Source: Paramyrothecium sp. XJ0827 (Eukaryota; Ascomycota; Sordariomycetes; Hypocreales; Stachybotryaceae). From it: a stretch of DNA of 64,000 nt. Below the pieces are notes generated by a model. That model did not search any database, had not been told where the DNA came from, and worked only from the letters and a program-made list of their open reading frames with translations. The translations under genes and the position numbers were made by a program. The stretch covers positions 4,216,001 through 4,280,000 of the forward strand of contig JAJFPB010000005.1 of NCBI GenBank assembly GCA_020881915.1. Reading direction: 5' to 3'. The number at the start of each line of letters is the position of its first letter. Position 1 is the first letter of the stretch. Of this stretch, positions 1 to 11,811 are shown one piece after another.

Positions 1-163
1 AAGTTCAACTGGTATTCATGTCTGAGGTCGTCTACCGTGACGCCTATTATCGTGACCCATCCCCAACGCCGCAATCAAATACAACATTTGCCACGCCCTA
101 CCATGGCAATGATCCGAATAATGTCCAGGCTCCGCAGGTTTAACAACCCAACCGAGAAAATAT

Positions 164-640
<477 letters not shown>

Positions 641-1921
641 GATGAATTAGTTGTGAGGGAAAAGGTGATGCAGAAAGATGCAGTGATGTCGCGTTGGCGG
701 AAAATGACGTTGTTGTTGCAGACGTGTTTTGCAGTGAGCGGATATGAAGAGGGAGAGAAAGAGGAAAGGCCTCGATGCGGGGAGGGCGAGGGGATAGGAA
801 AATAAATACGTTGGTCGCGCAATCAGCACACGCGCAGCAAATCAGTAAGTGCGGCTAATCCGATTCTGGGGGCGGGTGCTTGGTGCGCGATACATGAGCC
901 GGTGCTGCCTGCTCGCAGTGCAGGGCAGGTACCCGAGGTTCCTCAGCTCTGCTGATTGCCGCATCAATGGGGGGCACCGGTACCTGCGGTGCCTTGCTGC
1001 AGAGCGCGTAGGTGGGCCCTTGACCCGATTGTGGGAAAAATGCACCTTCTGCTGCTCCCTATTTTTCAAAAGAGGGAACTGCTTCTTATTTTTCCTGGAC
1101 GCTTATTTGCCCGTCGTTAGCGTCGTTTCCATTTTCTGAGCCAGAGGGGGAAAAATGCATTTTCGGTTAGCGCCGTCTGAGCCCGGTGGTCCGAGCTCCT
1201 GGAATCAGTGATGCGCGGACACGGCCCCTGCCGCCGCTTCTGTCCCCCAAACAGAGTAGCGCGTCACTTGGTCGTGATACAGCCGACAAGAACAGAAGCC
1301 AGCTCCCGTAACCCCCCGGATCGCAGCACCTACGAAACCTCACTTGCGATAGATCAGGCATATATATGTCTGCCATCACAATCTACCTACTTCTATGGCG
1401 CTGCACCCTAGGTGTATGCGTATTGGTATGAGACAAATTGTGGTAGATATGTCACCGTAGCTTGCGTACAGTAAACATCCAGTCCAGGATTAGCAGCACA
1501 AGAGCACAAGCAACCTCGCAAGAAATTCGATCGTAAACTCATGCTGTGCCGGTCTCTTTCCAAGGCCGTCAAGTTTCATGTTTAATATACACTACTGCTG
1601 TAGCACGAGGTATATCATGGATCATCCATCCACCTCGTCTGCTATCCCAAGCTATCGGCCCTTGATTTACAAATCCAGCTCATCCCGTGGTCCTGAAACG
1701 CCGATGCCATGCAACATGCTATCGTATAGTCGCGTGGGAATGTTAAAATCCTATTCCTTGATCCTCGTCATTCCCAGTTCCCACGCCCCCTTCTTTAAGA
1801 CCGGAATATGCACCTATCCTTCAGCGGCCACCAGCAGCGGCGTGCTGCAGTGGGCGTAATCATGGTGGCCAAATCTCCAGCTTCACCACAATCGTCAAAA
1901 ACAGCTTGAGAGCCCATGTCG
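641..1921. other. Intergenic: H4 promoter side and Cdc27 3' flank
   Basis: No supported gene. The left part is the H4 upstream region. At 973-993 there is a small perfect inverted repeat (GGCACCG, 7-nt loop, CGGTGCC) around a GGTACC-like core. The right part, about 1580-1921, should hold the 3' UTR and polyadenylation region of the leftward Cdc27 gene. Short open frames here have no recognisable protein character. Confidence 0.6.
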
Positions 1922-4465
1922 TCATGCCATCATCGAGTCTTCCATCGCCTCATCCTCCTCAAAACTTTCAATTGCGCCCTTGATCTTGGGCCCGGCCTGG
2001 ATGATGGTTAGCACGACGTAAGAATCAAGACAAGTCGAGGGAAATCATGGAAGTACCTTTGGATCCAGAGCGAGGGCAATGGTGAAATGGCGCACGGCCA
2101 GCTGCCGTTCGTTCATGCTCCTATACAATGTGCCGAGAAGGAAATGCACCGTTCCTTCGTCTGGTGCCAGATCCTTGAGTATCATTAACTCTCTCTGAGC
2201 GGCCTCGACCTGGCCTACCGCCAGGAGGGCTCTGGCTTTCTTGTACCTCGTCTGGGCAGCTTTCGGCGCCAACTCCACGGCTTTGCTGTAAGCCTGCAAC
2301 GCAGGCATGATCTGTTTCTGCTTTTCCAGCACTGCGCCGATGCAGCAGATAAGCACTGCGTTGTTGGGGTTGATGCACCGCGCTGCGTGGAAATGCGTGT
2401 AAGCCTTTTCATACGCTCCCAGGCGCTCTTGAACCCTTCCAATGCCATAGTAGGCGTTGTAATGGCGTCGATCGGCCGAGATGGCTTGCCGATATGCAGT
2501 CAAAGCCTTGTCGTACTCTTCATTGGTGACGTGTTCATGGCCTTGTAAGGTGAAGGCATATGCGAATTTCGAATCCAGTTGCGTTGCTCGCTTGAAACAA
2601 CGTAGGGCTTGTTCATGGTCTCTTGCTAATGACCATGCATTGCCCAAGGCACACCACGCCTGTGGCGAGTGCCACGCTGAGTCTACAAGCTCGTGAGCCA
2701 GGAATGACAGGTCTGTCGCCCGCTTCAGGTGCCATAGCACAGTTGAGTAAACCTCCATGTCTTCTAAGCGTGATGGCGCCTGCACACGCATCTTCCTGAA
2801 AAACTTTTCTGCCTCCGCATACGAGGCTCGCTCGTAGTGGGCTCGACCCATCTGCGCCAATACCCACGGAGTGCTTTGCTGCGATGGTGGCACAGAGCTG
2901 AAAGACTGGAGGGCTTCCTGGCACTGGTAGCGTGACAGCTGGTAGTACCCATTTCCTAGCTTCTTCAGTAGGTCAAGCGTCCATTTCAATGTCTCTTCCA
3001 GTCTCGCTGTGTCAATTTCAACTGGTTTCGTCATGGCAGGTTGCACAGCAGACTCTTTAATCCTAGCCACTTCTCCATGGTCGACATCTCCATTAACACC
3101 TTCCATCGGCTTTCTGTTGCCACTGACAACACGACCGACGTTCGATCCGCTCGAGCCGGGCCTGATAATGCGCGAGATCTGGGGTCTAGCCTTCTTCAGT
3201 TCGCGTCCAGTCGCAGCGCCAATGGTTGCAGCGCCAGAGTTTGCCTTTGATAAGGACGGTTTGAACATATTCAATCTAGCGCTTCTACGAGCCGTGGGCT
3301 CCTCGGTGTTAGTGGATCGTGGTACAGGGTGCCCAGACACAGTCCGTTTCCTCTCAACTGCTGGCGCAGAAGGTCTGATTGCACCACTTATGGCATTGGA
3401 TGCTTCTGACATGATCTCCACGGGTGAGTCGGCGCCCTGCATCTTGTCCTGTGTCCTAAGATTCTTTCTAGTCCCAAGACGGTAGTTCATTCGCGGCGGC
3501 GCCTCCAGCCCTGTATCCATACTCTGCGGGTTGCGAGTCTTCCGCGGTGGTGCTTGAGGGGCGTCTTGTGGATGAGCAGCACGCGGCGCCATGACGTTCG
3601 TGGGGATTGCACCGGTAGGCGTCTCCAATCCATCCGAACCCGGTTGACTGTTGACCGAAGACGCGAGCCTCAGCCTAGCTGCTTGAACTTTCGACATTAG
3701 ATCGCCCTCGATGGCGTCGACCATGACGTCCATCACAGAACCATCCACGTCTTTATTGGGCAGATTCACGCTGAAGGGGTCAATGCCAAGATCTGTGGTT
3801 GGCTGTCGAAATAAGGACTTCTTGTTGAGAGGATCCAAAGGGTTCGAAACGTTGTTTTCTTTGAGTTGCGCAACGGCTTGCGCCATGTCGCCGTCGAAGT
3901 TTTGTACCAAGGTTTCGGAAGATCTGAATATGTTAGGTACACGAACATTAACGCCCATGTCGCAGAGGGCCGTAAATGCATCCCACGTAAAGGGATTAAG
4001 TTTCAAAGCTTCCTCGAAGCTATTAATGGCCTTCTTCTTGTCGTCGAAAGCACGGTACAGCTTTCCGAGGAGACACAGCACAGCAGACGCATCAGGACCT
4101 CCTGTTCGCGAATTTGCACCATGCTTGCCAAAACTGTTCTCTTGGGACCAGAGACCCCTAGACTTTTCGAGTGCCGAAATGCCATCCTTATACCGCTCGA
4201 GGGCTAGGCAGGCTTGTGCAAATACCCAAGCACACCCTATGTGCGCCCCACGATAACCCAATGGCTTGCTGACGTCGTAGGCGGATCTATGGTCGCGAAG
4301 CCGCAAGTGGCAGAGAGCATACAGGTAGGAGGCGTCGGTCGACTTGGGATCGTGCGCAACGAATCGTTCAGCAAAGAACAGAGCATTGTCGTATGCGGAG
4401 TTATCCAGATGGTAGTGAATGACCTGCCGCAGCAGCACTCCCACACCTGTGGGACTCGGCGCCAT
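1922..4465 (-). CDS. cdc27: Anaphase-promoting complex subunit 3 (Cdc27/BimA/Nuc2)
   Basis: Scaffold TPR subunit of the APC/C ubiquitin ligase, which binds co-activators and drives metaphase-anaphase and mitotic exit. Exon 1 is 4465-2057 (803 codons). A 60-nt intron (2056-1997, donor GTACTT, CTAAC branch point, CAG acceptor) leads to a last exon at 1996-1922 encoding a short acidic tail. The product is 827 residues, like A. nidulans BimA. Residues about 1-190 form the N-terminal TPR block (starts MAPSPTGVGVLLRQVIHYHL); about 220-470 are low-complexity, Ser/Pro/Arg-rich and probably disordered; about 500-800 are a run of TPRs with typical A-Y-x-x-L/A-L spacing and AxxLDP ends. Reading through the intron gives a stop after three codons. 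The neighbour Snd2 is divergent with 1.1 kb between starts. Family call is very secure; the last exon rests on consensus sites. Confidence 0.95.
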
Positions 4466-5599
4466 CGTGGTAACGTTCGTCTTGGGTGAGAATAGTATCC
4501 GCGTGCGGCCCGGTAGGAGTTGCCCCTGCTACTATATGCAGGCCATGGGAGGTGAAAGGGTGAGGATCGAAGGGCGGAAAGCGATAGATCGCCAGCTGCT
4601 GCAATAGCCGTAGGCCACAAGAGCAACTCTTTAAGCACCTGCAATAATATCGTGAAGCATAAATCGTGTCGTGAATAGTCGGAGTAGACGCCGCAACCAA
4701 AAAAAACAAAGCCGTTGCTCGGTAGCGTGAATGATTCGATTACGAGTCGGCCGGTGCAGAGGCTAGGAGAGGGTATGTCACAAGACAGAGTTTGGGGATG
4801 ATGACCCGAGCAAAGTTCAGGAACACTGAGGAGTTCTAGGCCAGGGCGGCAACAACGGCGAATGTTCTTTTGCGATGGTCCCAAGGTTCGTGAATTGGAT
4901 TGTGGGTCCTAGCGAACGTGGGCGTGAACAGACGGTTGCGGCAACATAGAAGATGCCGGAAGAAAACTAGAGAGCAGAACTCGTGCAGCGAGGAACTTGC
5001 TTCAATCCCAGCAGCAGTCGCATCGTCGTCCTCCCTACTGCGAGGCAAGGGTGGGCGAGCAGTTGCGGTGTCGCAGTTGTCAAGGAAAAAGAGAGGGATG
5101 ATTTAAGGTGGTGGCGGCGGCGGCTTTGGTGAGAACGGCGATGCGCGCAAGCTTGTTGTGGTTGGCGCTGCCTGCAGGTGCCGCCCAGCGCCTGATTGGA
5201 CAGCCAGCGCGCCCTGGTTTCGCCGAGCAACAAAGAAGCTGGAGCCAGCAACGCCCATGGACCAATGTGCCTGTGCCAATGTACCTTGCCTGACTGGAAA
5301 GCAACACCATGTACATTTTCTTTGTACCTTACCTTAGCTTGAAATGAACGTGGACGCTCCACACAATTTAGACGCCCACAACTCGGCGCCACAACCAATA
5401 ACCCACGCACTTTTGACATCACCGGAACCCTGGCGCCCGTCCCGTTGCCCGTGACGCTCGCCAACCCAGAACCATCCAAAATCGCATAGCATCTACTCCA
5501 TATCCATTGCCCAGTGTGCTTTCTTCTCCCCACAATAGGAATCACGGGCCCTTGGTCATCGATATCTGCCTCATCCAGTAGTACCGGTCATTCTGCATC
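4466..5599. promoter_or_regulatory. Divergent intergenic region between Cdc27 and Snd2
   Basis: 1.13 kb between two divergent starts, so it must hold both promoters. No gene is supported. Around 5270-5340 there are TACCTT/GTACCT words of the type seen in other intergenic intervals of this window. Open frames here lie in unspliced leader sequence and look non-coding. Confidence 0.5.
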
Positions 5600-6094
5600 A
5601 TGGCTCAGAAGGCAAAGAAGGATCGTGCCAAATCCAACACGGCGGCTCTCAACAACCTCCATATCGGCACTGTCGCGGTTCATCTGTTCTTCCTACTCTT
5701 TCACTTTCTCTTCCGCTCCCGCTCCTTACTCGCCTACGGCCTGCTATCTGTACCAAGCTTCGTCTGCGAATACATCCTTGAGTCCTCGGGCAGACCCAAG
5801 TATGACGCCACTACGAAAGCTCTCAGGAGCTCAGGTGAGGACTTGGCCGCTCAGGGCCTGACTGAGTACATGTTCGATGTCATCTGGGTCACCTGGGCGT
5901 CCCTTCTCGCTGTTGTTCTGTTCGGAAACTGGGGCTGGCTACTCTGGGCTGTTGTTCCCGGCTATGGCTTGTACCTAGGCTCCGGTCTTTTCGGCATGGG
6001 CAAGAATGCTTTGGCTCAAATGCAGGGTGGTTCCGGAGGAGGAGAAGCAGCGGCAGCTCCTCAGGGCAATCGCCGAGCCCGTCGGGCGGCATAA
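5600..6094 (+). CDS. snd2: SRP-independent targeting protein 2 / TMEM208 family (Snd2/Env10)
   Basis: Small ER membrane protein of the TMEM208/Snd2 family, which in yeast belongs to the SND pathway that routes proteins to the ER independently of SRP. 164 residues, single exon. It begins MAQKAKKDRAKSNTAALNNL, the conserved basic cytosolic opening, followed by a hydrophobic hairpin at about residues 22-55 and a second membrane pair at about 96-135 separated by a polar loop (GRPKYDATTKALRSSGEDL). The tail is Gly/Ala-rich with a basic end (RRARRAA), compatible with a cytosolic, possibly ER-retained, C-terminus. The stop lies only 37 bp from the convergent DUF3605 stop, so the mature 3' UTRs very probably overlap. 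Family identification is strong; function is inferred from yeast and human relatives. Confidence 0.93.
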   Translation: MAQKAKKDRAKSNTAALNNLHIGTVAVHLFFLLFHFLFRSRSLLAYGLLSVPSFVCEYILESSGRPKYDATTKALRSSGEDLAAQGLTEYMFDVIWVTWASLLAVVLFGNWGWLLWAVVPGYGLYLGSGLFGMGKNALAQMQGGSGGGEAAAAPQGNRRARRAA

Positions 6095-6131
6095 GGCTCT
6101 AAAGGATAAGAAGTCTATTCCGAACGTCTCT

Positions 6132-6865
6132 CTACTGGTCTCTTCTTGGGCGCTCCCCTGTCCAGCGCTCTAAAACATCGTCGTCAACGTCACGCACCAA
6201 GACATGAACATGCTCAAGCGTCCGGACGCTCTGCAAGGACACCCAGTTCTTGAACCACATGACCTTGTCTTCGCCGCCTGGTCCCAGCACGTCAACGAAG
6301 TACCTCTTGACAAAGTCGTCCACGAGAGTCCTGCTCTCAGGCGTCAGGTCTCCGTTCACAGTGTCCACGGGAATCGCAGTGCGGGACCACACGACCAGGT
6401 GTGTGATGTTCGGCTCCAGTCCGTAGGGCCAGTCGTTGAGGAGGACACGGTAGTCTGACGGGTCGGCGAATGGGATGGATGAGGCGACATTGAAAGGCGG
6501 CCAACCCCAAGAAGTAGGCAGCCGCTTGGCAAGAATATACTGTGTCATAGAACCAAACTCAGCCTTGATTTCCGTGGTCCATTTCATGTATCGGCGCAGA
6601 TCTGAAGGCTTGCGCTTGAGTACTGATAGATTGTTTGTTGCTATAGGCCATGGTTAGTGGAGGGCCGCAAAGCAAGTGCGTGGACTCCAAGCCGGCACTC
6701 AGCGCAGGACGCGCCATCTTGGAACTCACCGATAATGGTCTTTAATTCTTCCCAGCCATGTTTCTGAAACTCCTCATCCGTCTGTGACAAAACCCACTTG
6801 TCCACTTCTGTAAGTGGGAACGGTGCCTCGCTGATAGACTTCTCAATAGATGCAGCATCGCCCAT
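6132..6865 (-). CDS. DUF3605 protein, Gig1-like (N-acetylglucosamine-induced protein 1 family)
   Basis: Fungal protein of unknown biochemical role in the DUF3605 family; the Candida member Gig1 is induced by N-acetylglucosamine. Exons are 6865-6730 and 6640-6132, separated by an 89-nt intron (GTGAGT donor, TAG acceptor), giving 214 residues. After splicing the text reads through KTIIGATNNLSVLKRKPSDL and RRYMKWT, and the C-terminal part has VMWFKNWVSLQSV and EHVHVLVRDV, which I recognise as conserved DUF3605 blocks. No signal peptide or membrane segment is visible, so it is probably cytosolic. It converges on Snd2 with a 37-bp gap. An upstream open frame reaching 7046 shows no homology-like features and is taken as 5' leader. 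Family call fairly sure; no enzymatic function should be assigned. Confidence 0.85.
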
Positions 6866-7578
6866 CGTCGCGGTTTGTTGGGTTGGTGATGCACCTCGAA
6901 TGTTGCGTGAAATATGCTGCCCAGTCTCTGTGGGAGTGCTTGACTAGAAGTTCATTTTCCGTCAAAACAACGCTCGCAGGCATATTAGAATTCTCACCTA
7001 GGACTGCGAACCCCCCTTTCAAAACAGAAAAGAATATAGAAGTCATACCTACTTAGCCGCGTGGCAAGACCGATGTATTAGAGCACCAACCTCGGTGCAA
7101 GAGAGAAGGATTGAAGCTACTCCCAAATCAGCCAACGTAACCAATATTCCGCATCCCACAAACCGCGGTGGTCACCTTGCTTCTACTCAAAGATGTACGG
7201 CAGGCATGCAGGTGAGTTTTCGTTACCTAGTGTTTCTGCGACTGTGCCAGTGAGGCTTGCTTCGGCGGTCAGACGGCATTTAACTCGCCCTCGGTGGGTA
7301 CATGCCAGAGCCCCGCATCCACCGCCAGTCGCCTAGTACCGCAGCCCGTCGTTGCACGATGACGCACGTCGAAGGCCAACCAGGGGACTTTCACCCCGAA
7401 GAGTAACATGCGGTCCTACACGAATTCAATTCTCCATCCGCCTCATTGGTCAGTATCTTCTCCTGCAGTTTCCAATATCAGGGCCCTGATCGAGACAGAG
7501 GGCCAATTGGAATCGAATCACCGCGACGGATCAACAGGTTCATACGCAATGAGATCGGTTGATTAGACCGAAGACACT
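6866..7578. promoter_or_regulatory. Divergent intergenic region between DUF3605 gene and alpha/beta-hydrolase
   Basis: About 0.7 kb between two divergent starts. No gene or repeat supported. It must contain both promoters. Confidence 0.45.
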
Positions 7579-9051
7579 ATGATTCTCGGCCCCGTGTCCC
7601 TCGTTGACTGTCTTGTCTTCTTGCTGTTCCTAATACCCCAGCTTCTACTTCAGGCCGGCTTGTTTGCCACACTCAGAGCTGTCATACCTGCGCTCCCATA
7701 TCTCTGTAAGTGATTGGCTTGTGGTAACGACGACATCGAGTGTGTCCTAATCGCATTGGGATGCAAATCATAGTGGTACGGCTTCCGATTCAGTTTGTAC
7801 ATGAGCGATTCCTCGCGCCAACAAGGTCCCAGTCCTTGTTCGTACGCCAATCTACAATTTTCGAGGACGTCGTGATTCGCTGCGTTCGCTATGCATTCAG
7901 AAATATTCCTACAGATGTTGGGAGGGTATTCTTCTCCCGTCAAGTCGCCTTGCCATTCGCCCGATGGCGCATGTTACGACATGGCTTTATAAAGAGTCCT
8001 GTCTATTGGCGGGAGTACTCGCAAGGCGAGGTATGTCTGCACATGGCTAACGATCACCATGGGATTTGTTGCTAAAAAAGTAGCAGGGCTCTTCCCACTT
8101 CAGGGGCGTTTGGATTATGAACAAGCCAGAAAACCCTCCTGATATAGTCATCTTTTATGCCCACGGTAAGGCTATGCCCGCAAAGTTTCCCATATATTTG
8201 GTACTTATCAGTAATTAGGTGGTGGGTTTGCGCTCGGCTCAAGCTTCTTCTACCTGGAATTCCTCCTGGCTTGGCACCACCTGCTCCTTGACTCTGGCTA
8301 CAAGAACCCGGCTGTCTTCGCCCTCGAATACACATTAGCGCCCGATGATGTTTATCCCAAGCAGATTCAGGAGACTCTTCACGGCTATAGGCACGTCCTA
8401 GATGTGGTCAAGGATGCCTCTAGAATTTGTGTGGCCGGCGACTCGGCAGGCTCTACACTCATCCTCAGCTTGCTCCAGGAGCTAGGGGCCCAATCCAATA
8501 AACAGAAGCGAAAAGGAGCACATGCAGAGGTTGAAGGAGGGCTGGTAGAGCCACAGCCACCGTCTCTTCCCCTGCCAAATCTGGCTGTGTTGATATCACC
8601 ATGGGTGACACTCGTGACCAATCTTCACCGGCCGTCACGTATCGACTACTTGGATCGCCAGACGTTGTGGACTTACGCTCATGAGTATGCCGGCGACAAG
8701 ATGCTCTACCAACACCCGGCTTCCCCAGGGAGCTGCGAGGATGGCGAGTTATGGAAGGCCGCGAGTCCACGTCACGGCTACTTTGTTACCTACGGGGAAG
8801 AAGAGGTGTTTGCCCCCGACATTCAGAACTTTTTAAAGCGCCAGACAAATCTGGGCGTGAGCACCAAGTGGCTTGAATTTCGTGGTGAAGTCCACGCATG
8901 GCCAGTTGCGTCCCTCTTCCTGTCAAATTCCAAAGAAAAGCGGATGCAAGGCCTCGAAGCTATTATGGCAGAAATTAGAAAACGATTCGACCCAGGGAAT
9001 CAAGACGATAAAACGTGGGGAAAGGGTAGTCAGATTAGATCAAGTAGGTAA
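7579..9051 (+). CDS. Alpha/beta-hydrolase fold-3 esterase/lipase-like protein
   Basis: Predicted serine hydrolase of the hormone-sensitive-lipase-like (abhydrolase_3) group; natural substrate unknown. Exons 7579-7705, 7774-8030, 8087-8165 and 8219-9051 give 431 residues. The N-terminus is hydrophobic (residues about 3-40, LVDCLVFLLFLIPQLLLQ), probably a membrane anchor. The oxyanion motif HGGGF is created across the third intron near residue 154. The nucleophile elbow is GDSAG with Ser about 230; the likely acid is Asp about 355 (VFAPD) and the base His about 380 (GEVHAW), so the triad looks complete. The third exon could start three bases earlier (8084, adding Gln) because two in-frame AG acceptors are adjacent. 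Hydrolase call strong; esterase versus lipase or steryl-acetyl hydrolase is open. Confidence 0.88.
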
Positions 9052-10923
9052 TCACAGCAAGCCGTAGAGAAATGAGTCTAGACCCAGAGCCGTACTGCTC
9101 GGTTCCATCATCATTAGACTCGCTCAGTATTAAAAGCTCTGATTGATCATCATCATACAAGAGTGTGTAACCAACGTGCAGCGTACGTTTCGCAAAGGAC
9201 GAGGATGCATACCTTGAGATTGTGGAACGGGAGAGAAAGGGAATGGTGCTTCGAAATCCAGTGAGGCGGGCGAGGTTGCGAAGCTCTCTCCTTAATGCAT
9301 TAAAACTCGAGTCTCACCTGTCTCCCGTCCAAAGACATGAGCATGTAACTGCACGGTCGTGAATAGGGTTTGGTAGCAAAAAGGTTTAGCTCGGTCCTTG
9401 GTACAACCGGAAAAAGCCGTATGGCCCAAAGATGTACAGTATCACACCCTTACTTAACCGAAGACAAGGCGGTCGGTGCCCTTATCATTTGGCCTGCCTT
9501 GGAGGTCGGGGTAGGTTCAAGGCAAGGTAAGCTTAGGTAGGGCGTTCTGGATGCTTTACCTAATAGATAGGTCGTTCGCTCAACACCCGCTGCCTGACCT
9601 AGGTTCAAGGCTGCCTATTGAGGACCTACGCCTGCCGATGCAGGCAATGAGGCTGGCAGGCAATGGTGGTTTCTTCGGGAGACGAGACAATATACTGATG
9701 CATGCCCGTCTCGTGGATAGAGTTAGAAAACGTCTATAGCTCAAGTGCAGTGGATTAATAGTGATTTGGCGTGGAAAGGAACGACACCTCGGTATTCTTC
9801 TGGTCCCAGTCGTAACCACGTAGGGAGACGATGAAAATCAGCTGTCAGGCAGAACCACGCATTCGAGACAGTGCTGCTGAGATTGGGCAAGGGGGTGTGA
9901 GAACACGGTGACGGCGCTGTCCAATTAGGGCCACCGTTAGTCCATGGCCCCCCTTTGATCCGAGCTGGCTCATCACACGGCTCAGCAAGACGTGCATATA
10001 AACGGCCGGCATTCCCTCGCCCGCACCAGCAGCTTGGCTTGGGCTGGCTGGAACCACGCGAACCCCCGCTCTCCCCCCCCCTCCCGCTTACCCACGGACC
10101 TCCGGCCCCAAATGCGCACACGGTGAGCGCCCAATCAAGTCGTCATTGGATCCCGCAACGAGCATAGTTCATCTGTCTCTTGTCGCTCTCTCTCCCACGC
10201 TGCTGGCTGATTTGTTGGCCCTCGGTATTTCATCCCTGCTCTCCGGAGTTTGTGGTCTTCAGTACTACTTCTCGTTTCTGGGCACTCATCGCTGAGCTGC
10301 GATCACAGGCATTCCGAGGAGATTCACTTACGCCTCGCGGCCGCGCTGTTCGTGAACAGCTTCTGCTACTTAGACATTGAGCACAGCGCGCTGTTCCATT
10401 CCAATTCGTTCTGGAGGGCAGTGTAGCAGTGTCACTCACAGTGTTCACATCCCTCTGGCTGATTAAGAGGCGTCGGGGCCTCGAAATCTGGGGAAATTTT
10501 GCGCAAATACCGACTGTATCTTGTCGAGAGGTTGGCACGACCCGTAAAGCGACCTGAATCAGCCGTCGTTATTGTGCGTGAGCAACTAGAAGACCTTGTC
10601 GACCAGGCCACAACCCAGAGTCAGAACCAGGGGTGAGCCGCAGATTTCCAACGAAGGACATCATCTGGAAAGATACTTCTTTGCGCATCCGGCTGAATAA
10701 AGAAACGACAAAAAAACCTTCGACTGGCACCGCACCCAGGGAGTTTGTCAGATTGAATCTCGGAGCTCCAGCCAGTGTTAGCAAAAAATAAGACAGGCCT
10801 GGAGCGCTGACTAACCTGCAGACGGGTACCTCGACACGGAAATTGGTGTTGGACCAGCTACGAGTTTTTGGGGTCCCGCAATAGCATACCACCGTAATCG
10901 ACAAAGTACCCCCACCATACAAA
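9052..10923. other. Intergenic, no gene seen; upstream region of NC2-alpha
   Basis: 1.87 kb without a credible coding frame. Contains TAGGTA/GGTACC-type words near 9530-9620, a C-rich run at 10062-10083, and at 10806-10821 a branch-point-plus-acceptor-like string (CTAAC followed by CTGCAG), which could end a 5' UTR intron of the NC2-alpha gene. Open frames on both strands overlap each other and lack protein-like composition. Confidence 0.5.
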
Positions 10924-11811
10924 ATGCCAGCAGACAATACCTCCAACTACGCCCCCAAGTCGCCGGACTTGTCGTCCTTTTATTCGGCAGGACCCACCCA
11001 ACCCGCACCGCAGCAGTTCCATGCACCACAGAACAGCCACAACACCCACGCCAGAGCCTCTGAATATAAATTAGAGCATCCTGCCTCCGACTTCGCCTAT
11101 GCTCCTCCCTACGCTCCCCTACCGCCGCAAACCAATGTACATGACCAGCGCCACGAATCCGACTTTCACTCGACCACGCATCAACATCTTCCGTACCTGC
11201 AGGCGCATCCAGGCCTGAGTCCATCACCACAGAAATCGGCCTACGGCGCGCAGCCTCCCGCCTTTGTGCCGTCAGCCTACGGGCATCAATTTCCTCCACA
11301 AGCACAATACTCTGCGAACGACTATCCCCAGGCCTACGCGTCAGGGCCACCCGAGTCATTACCTATCGCGCAGGCACCCCCATATTCTACAGAAATGCCA
11401 CCACGAAAGGCAGCCGCGCCTCCACCGGCGCCCTTTATCGACCCATCTCCCGTCAAGACCAAGTTCCCAACCGCAAGAATAAAGAGAATCATGCAAGCAG
11501 ATGAGGAGGTTGGCAAGGTGGCCCAGCAGACCCCCATTGCCGTTGGCAAGGCGTTGGAGATGTTTATGGTGCAACTTGTCACGAAGAGCGCCGACGTAGC
11601 AAAGGAGAAGGGATCTAAGAGAGTCACGGCACAGATGCTCAAGCAAGTTGTCGAGACGGACGACCAGTGGGATTTTCTCAGAGACATAGTTGGACGGGTC
11701 GAACAGGAAAAGGAGGGCAGTAAAGCGAAGGCCAAGACAGAGAGCGAGAGTGAGGAGGAGGCGTCAGAACCCAAGAAGAAGGGTCGCGGCGGCAGGAGGA
11801 AAAAGGCATAA
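10924..11811 (+). CDS. bur6: Negative cofactor 2 alpha subunit (Bur6/DRAP1), histone-fold protein
   Basis: Alpha subunit of NC2, which with Dr1/Ncb2 clamps TBP on DNA and tunes core-promoter activity in the nucleus. 295 residues, one exon. Residues about 1-170 are Pro/Gln/His/Tyr-rich and disordered, much longer than in animal DRAP1. The histone fold spans about 178-258, beginning KTKFPTARIKRIMQADEEVG, with VGKALEMFMVQLVTK as the long middle helix and a DDQWDFLRDIV end that matches DRAP1 (QFDFLKDLV). The tail 262-295 is acidic then strongly basic (KKKGRGGRRKKA). HFD relatives Dpb3/CHRAC or NF-YC are alternatives, but the spacing and the D-x-Q-W/F-D-F-L-x-D end favour NC2-alpha. No Dr1 partner is encoded nearby. 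Confidence 0.85.
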   Translation: MPADNTSNYAPKSPDLSSFYSAGPTQPAPQQFHAPQNSHNTHARASEYKLEHPASDFAYAPPYAPLPPQTNVHDQRHESDFHSTTHQHLPYLQAHPGLSPSPQKSAYGAQPPAFVPSAYGHQFPPQAQYSANDYPQAYASGPPESLPIAQAPPYSTEMPPRKAAAPPPAPFIDPSPVKTKFPTARIKRIMQADEEVGKVAQQTPIAVGKALEMFMVQLVTKSADVAKEKGSKRVTAQMLKQVVETDDQWDFLRDIVGRVEQEKEGSKAKAKTESESEEEASEPKKKGRGGRRKKA

